Shown here in pieces: positions 61,883 through 64,000 of a DNA stretch of 64,000 bases. Source of the stretch: Aminobacter sp. AP02 (lineage in GTDB: Bacteria > Pseudomonadota > Alphaproteobacteria > Rhizobiales > Rhizobiaceae); NCBI RefSeq assembly GCF_003148805.1, contig NZ_QGGX01000004.1, positions 279,491 through 343,490 of the forward strand. Direction: 5' to 3'. The notes under the pieces are model-generated. The model searched no databases. It was given only the letters and a program-made list of their open reading frames with translations, and had not been told where the DNA came from. How positions within the stretch are numbered: the first letter of the stretch is position 1; the number at the start of each line of letters is the position of its first letter. The position numbers were made by a program, and so were the translations under genes.

Positions 61883-62890
61883 CTATTGTATATCGCCAGC
61901 CAATTGAGCGATGCAGTCGCCGCGTTCCACGAGCGCAGGATGGCGCAAGCAGACGACGATTCCGTCGTTCAGCGCGAGTTGAGTAGATGGCTTTGCTGAA
62001 AGATCATCCAACGCCAGAATGTCGCCAAGGGGGTCGCCGGACCGGACCTCCGCGCCAAGAGCTACTCGTGGTTCAAAGACACCCGTGCTGGATGCGTATA
62101 TATTATCGTCGCGGTGCCGGACTATGAGTTTGCGGGTCGTGGTCGGGGGCGAGACAGGGATTGCGTCAGCGTCAAGCACGCCAAATGAAACCAGGGCCCG
62201 GACGGTGCCTTCATAACAGAGCCGAAGACCATCAAGATTGACGGAGCCGCCGCCTCCGAATTCACTTGCGACATAAACGATGCCATTTCGCTCGGCGCAA
62301 CTCTTGCCCATGCGCGGTTCGTCGAAGAAGTTCCATACCAACGCAAGCGGCACGCCAAACGAATCCAAAATTGGACCTGCTTTTCGGTTGATCGCCTCGT
62401 CACGGAACAGGTGCGTCGCTACAAGAGGAAGATAGTTGAGCGAACTCCCGCCCGAATGAAAGTCAAACCAGACGTCCGATATCGGAGCAAGCACATTCTC
62501 AACAAAATAGGCAATCTGCTCGGAGGGGGTTCCGTCGGCATCGCCGGGGAAAATCCGATTGAGGTTCTGGCCATCCAGCGGCGAGGTTCTGGTGCTGGCA
62601 AGCGCAGCTGGCAAGTTGATGCTGGGGACCAAGATGAGTCGGCCGCGGACCATCGACGGCTCGATTCCCCGGCAAAGACGACCAAGGGCGATTTGTCCTT
62701 CATATTCGTCGCCGTGGACACCTCCCGTCAGAAGCACAGTCGGCCCGCTGCCGTTAGCTATAATGCAACAAGGGATCGCGATCGTTCCATAAGCGGACCG
62801 GTGAACGGAGTTAGGCAGGTGAATGTGCCCCGTCTGCTTTCCTTGTCCCTCAAGGTCAAGTCGGCTCCAAATACGTGAACCGTTTCGCAT
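61883..62890 (-). CDS. Aspartoacylase/DoeB-like deacylase
   Basis: A 335-aa zinc hydrolase of the succinylglutamate desuccinylase/aspartoacylase family. The zinc motif GGVHGDEYEG (H, E), RTSPLDGQNLNRIFPGD and the second zinc His in WFDFHSGG are intact, and the C-terminal region carries the biotin-like fold VRSGDPLGDI. It is close by eye to DoeB, which removes acetate from N-acetyl-diaminobutyrate in ectoine breakdown, but no other ectoine gene is in view. I chose the ATG at 62890, with GAGG upstream. It is divergent from a FadR-type regulator. Confidence 0.8.
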   Translation of the reverse strand: MRNGSRIWSRLDLEGQGKQTGHIHLPNSVHRSAYGTIAIPCCIIANGSGPTVLLTGGVHGDEYEGQIALGRLCRGIEPSMVRGRLILVPSINLPAALASTRTSPLDGQNLNRIFPGDADGTPSEQIAYFVENVLAPISDVWFDFHSGGSSLNYLPLVATHLFRDEAINRKAGPILDSFGVPLALVWNFFDEPRMGKSCAERNGIVYVASEFGGGGSVNLDGLRLCYEGTVRALVSFGVLDADAIPVSPPTTTRKLIVRHRDDNIYASSTGVFEPRVALGAEVRSGDPLGDILALDDLSAKPSTQLALNDGIVVCLRHPALVERGDCIAQLAGDIQ

Positions 62891-63134
62891 GGTTGGGCCT
62901 CGCGCTGTGTTTTGTGCCCCACGGCGGGTTTGCACATTTGGATGACGGCGCCGCTTGGAGCGAAAGCCCACTAAGCCTCGAGACCAGCGAGCGGGCCAAC
63001 CTGCCAGAACTCCAGCTGCGCGGTTGTCTGTGTAATTGTCTGATGATATGCCGTCAAGAAAATTCGAAGTTGCGTTTCAAGCGACTTCGCGGAATATGCA
63101 CCTTGGTTCGCAAGACACAGCATCGGCTCGAAAC

Positions 63135-63899
63135 ATGGATCAACGTTCGGCAAGGAAGAGAGTGAAGGATGGGGAACGCAATGCGCGCGCACATCCAGAA
63201 GGCGACACGCCTGCGATCTTGTCCCAGGTGAAACGAACCTCCATAGTCGACACCGTTACCGAGAAACTGATCGCCTTGATCGAGACAGGGGCAGTCAAAC
63301 CCGGTGAAACGGTCCCGAAAGAGACCGACTTGATGGAACAGCTAGGGGTCGGCCGTTCGACAGTTCGGGAAGCGGTCCGAAGCCTGGTTGTAATGGGGGT
63401 GCTGGAATCCCGAGCACGTCGGGGGACCATCGTCGTTTCTCCGACGATTAACAACTATGCCGACAAGGTTCAGAGTTCTGTTCTGACGTGGGCGCTGAGG
63501 GATCTCTACGAGGTGCGGGCACTACTTGAGGGCGAGGCGGCCGCCAAGGCCGCGAGCCACGTCACAGAAGTTCAAACGGAAAACCTCCGCAAGCTGTGCG
63601 CGATCATCGAAAAACGGATAGAATCGGGAAAACCATACTTCGAAGAAAACCGACGCTTTCATTTGGCGGTGGCGGACGCTTCACGGAATTCGGTGCTTAT
63701 TTCTACGATCAAAAGCATAATCGGCGTGATGCGTGAGCATCGCGAACGCATAATGCGCGAAGATCCGGCGGTGCAGCCGCAAGATACTATCGACCATCGG
63801 GAGATCGTGGATGCTATCGCTGCCGGTGACAGCGATGGCGCCCGCGACGCCATGCGCCGACATCTGTATTTCGCTGCACAAAGCGTCCCCGACAACTAG
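63135..63899 (+). CDS. FadR-subfamily GntR regulator, divergent from the deacylase
   Basis: A regulator of about 254 aa with a GntR winged helix (IVDTVTEKLIALIETGAVKPGETVPKE..., then VGRSTVREAVRSLVVMGVLE) preceded by a ~35-residue basic leader, and a helical FCD ligand domain (RRFHLAVADASRNSVL with the metal-type His; DHREIVDAIAAGDSDGARDAM). The start is uncertain: ATGs at 63036, 63096 and 63135 are all in frame and none has a good ribosome site; I give the shortest. It probably controls the divergent deacylase gene. Confidence 0.78.
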   Translation: MDQRSARKRVKDGERNARAHPEGDTPAILSQVKRTSIVDTVTEKLIALIETGAVKPGETVPKETDLMEQLGVGRSTVREAVRSLVVMGVLESRARRGTIVVSPTINNYADKVQSSVLTWALRDLYEVRALLEGEAAAKAASHVTEVQTENLRKLCAIIEKRIESGKPYFEENRRFHLAVADASRNSVLISTIKSIIGVMREHRERIMREDPAVQPQDTIDHREIVDAIAAGDSDGARDAMRRHLYFAAQSVPDN

Positions 63900-64000
63900 G
63901 GCCCAGACTTCGGTAACGAGGCCGTCCCAGTCAAGCGGTTTTGCGCATGGGAGGGCGGCCGCTAAGGTGCGGTTATGAACCTGCTCCTTCTGATCCGTCC

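Noticed and set aside
63900..64000. Possible gene start at the right edge (ATG at 63975)
   Set aside because: Only eight codons (MNLLLLIR) are visible before the window ends; this is too little to support a call.

Overview
The window is a high-GC alphaproteobacterial sequence, most likely from a rhizobium of the Mesorhizobium/Phyllobacteriaceae group. The evidence is a rhizobial-type trbBCDEJKLFGHI conjugation operon followed by a TraR-like LuxR regulator, a SyrB-type regulator next to its usual partner, a TauR/TauXY/Xsc taurine cluster, and many ABC/TRAP uptake systems tied to plant cell-wall sugars. All assignments come from reading the sequence; no database was searched.

Layout. (1) 1-2036: the end of a urea ABC transporter operon (urtC fragment, urtD, urtE). 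(2) 2037-3718: a tiny secreted peptide gene and a dienelactone-hydrolase-like enzyme. (3) 3700-13812: a seven-gene leftward operon (GH105-type unsaturated uronyl hydrolase, KduI, an unassigned 839-aa protein, then a sugar ABC transporter) with a divergent LacI-type regulator, apparently for import and processing of unsaturated uronate oligosaccharides. (4) 13785-17482: a flavin reductase/LLM monooxygenase pair, a GntR/UTRA regulator and a Gfo/Idh/MocA oxidoreductase. (5) 17521-30151: hexuronate catabolism. A leftward set (oxidoreductase, UxuA, UxuB-type reductase) diverges from UxaC, a DctPQM TRAP transporter, a FadR-type regulator, a second KduI, KduD, a KdgF-like cupin and UxaA. (6) 30820-41070: a complete-looking taurine dissimilation locus: TauR, then tauABC, tauXY (taurine dehydrogenase), xsc, a sulfite/sulfate exporter and pta. 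Taurine would be imported, deaminated to sulfoacetaldehyde, cleaved to acetyl phosphate plus sulfite, and the acetyl group passed to CoA.

(7) 41071-42405 is a scar: the 3' end of an M28-type peptidase gene abuts a truncated IS5-family transposase. (8) 42406-53144 is the conjugative type IV secretion operon plus traR; no relaxase, coupling protein, integrase or AHL synthase gene is visible. (9) 53373-55090: syrB, its partner, and a multiply frameshifted NTF2/SnoaL-type pseudogene related to tauX. (10) 55222-60162: four tightly overlapping genes (YihY/BrkB membrane protein, N-formylglutamate-amidohydrolase-like protein, a DUF1704/QEGLA zinc peptidase, and a GshB-like ATP-grasp ligase). This is the best candidate here for an undescribed system: a ligase and a carboxypeptidase-like enzyme made side by side. 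(11) 60283-64000: small genes, gene remnants, an aspartoacylase/DoeB-like deacylase and a divergent FadR-type regulator.

Strong hairpins lie between urtD/urtE, dctP/dctQ, tauA/tauB and xsc/tauZ and after trbI. Several candidate operators were also found: direct repeats at tauR/tauA, a perfect palindrome before trbB, and inverted repeats at lacI and traR.
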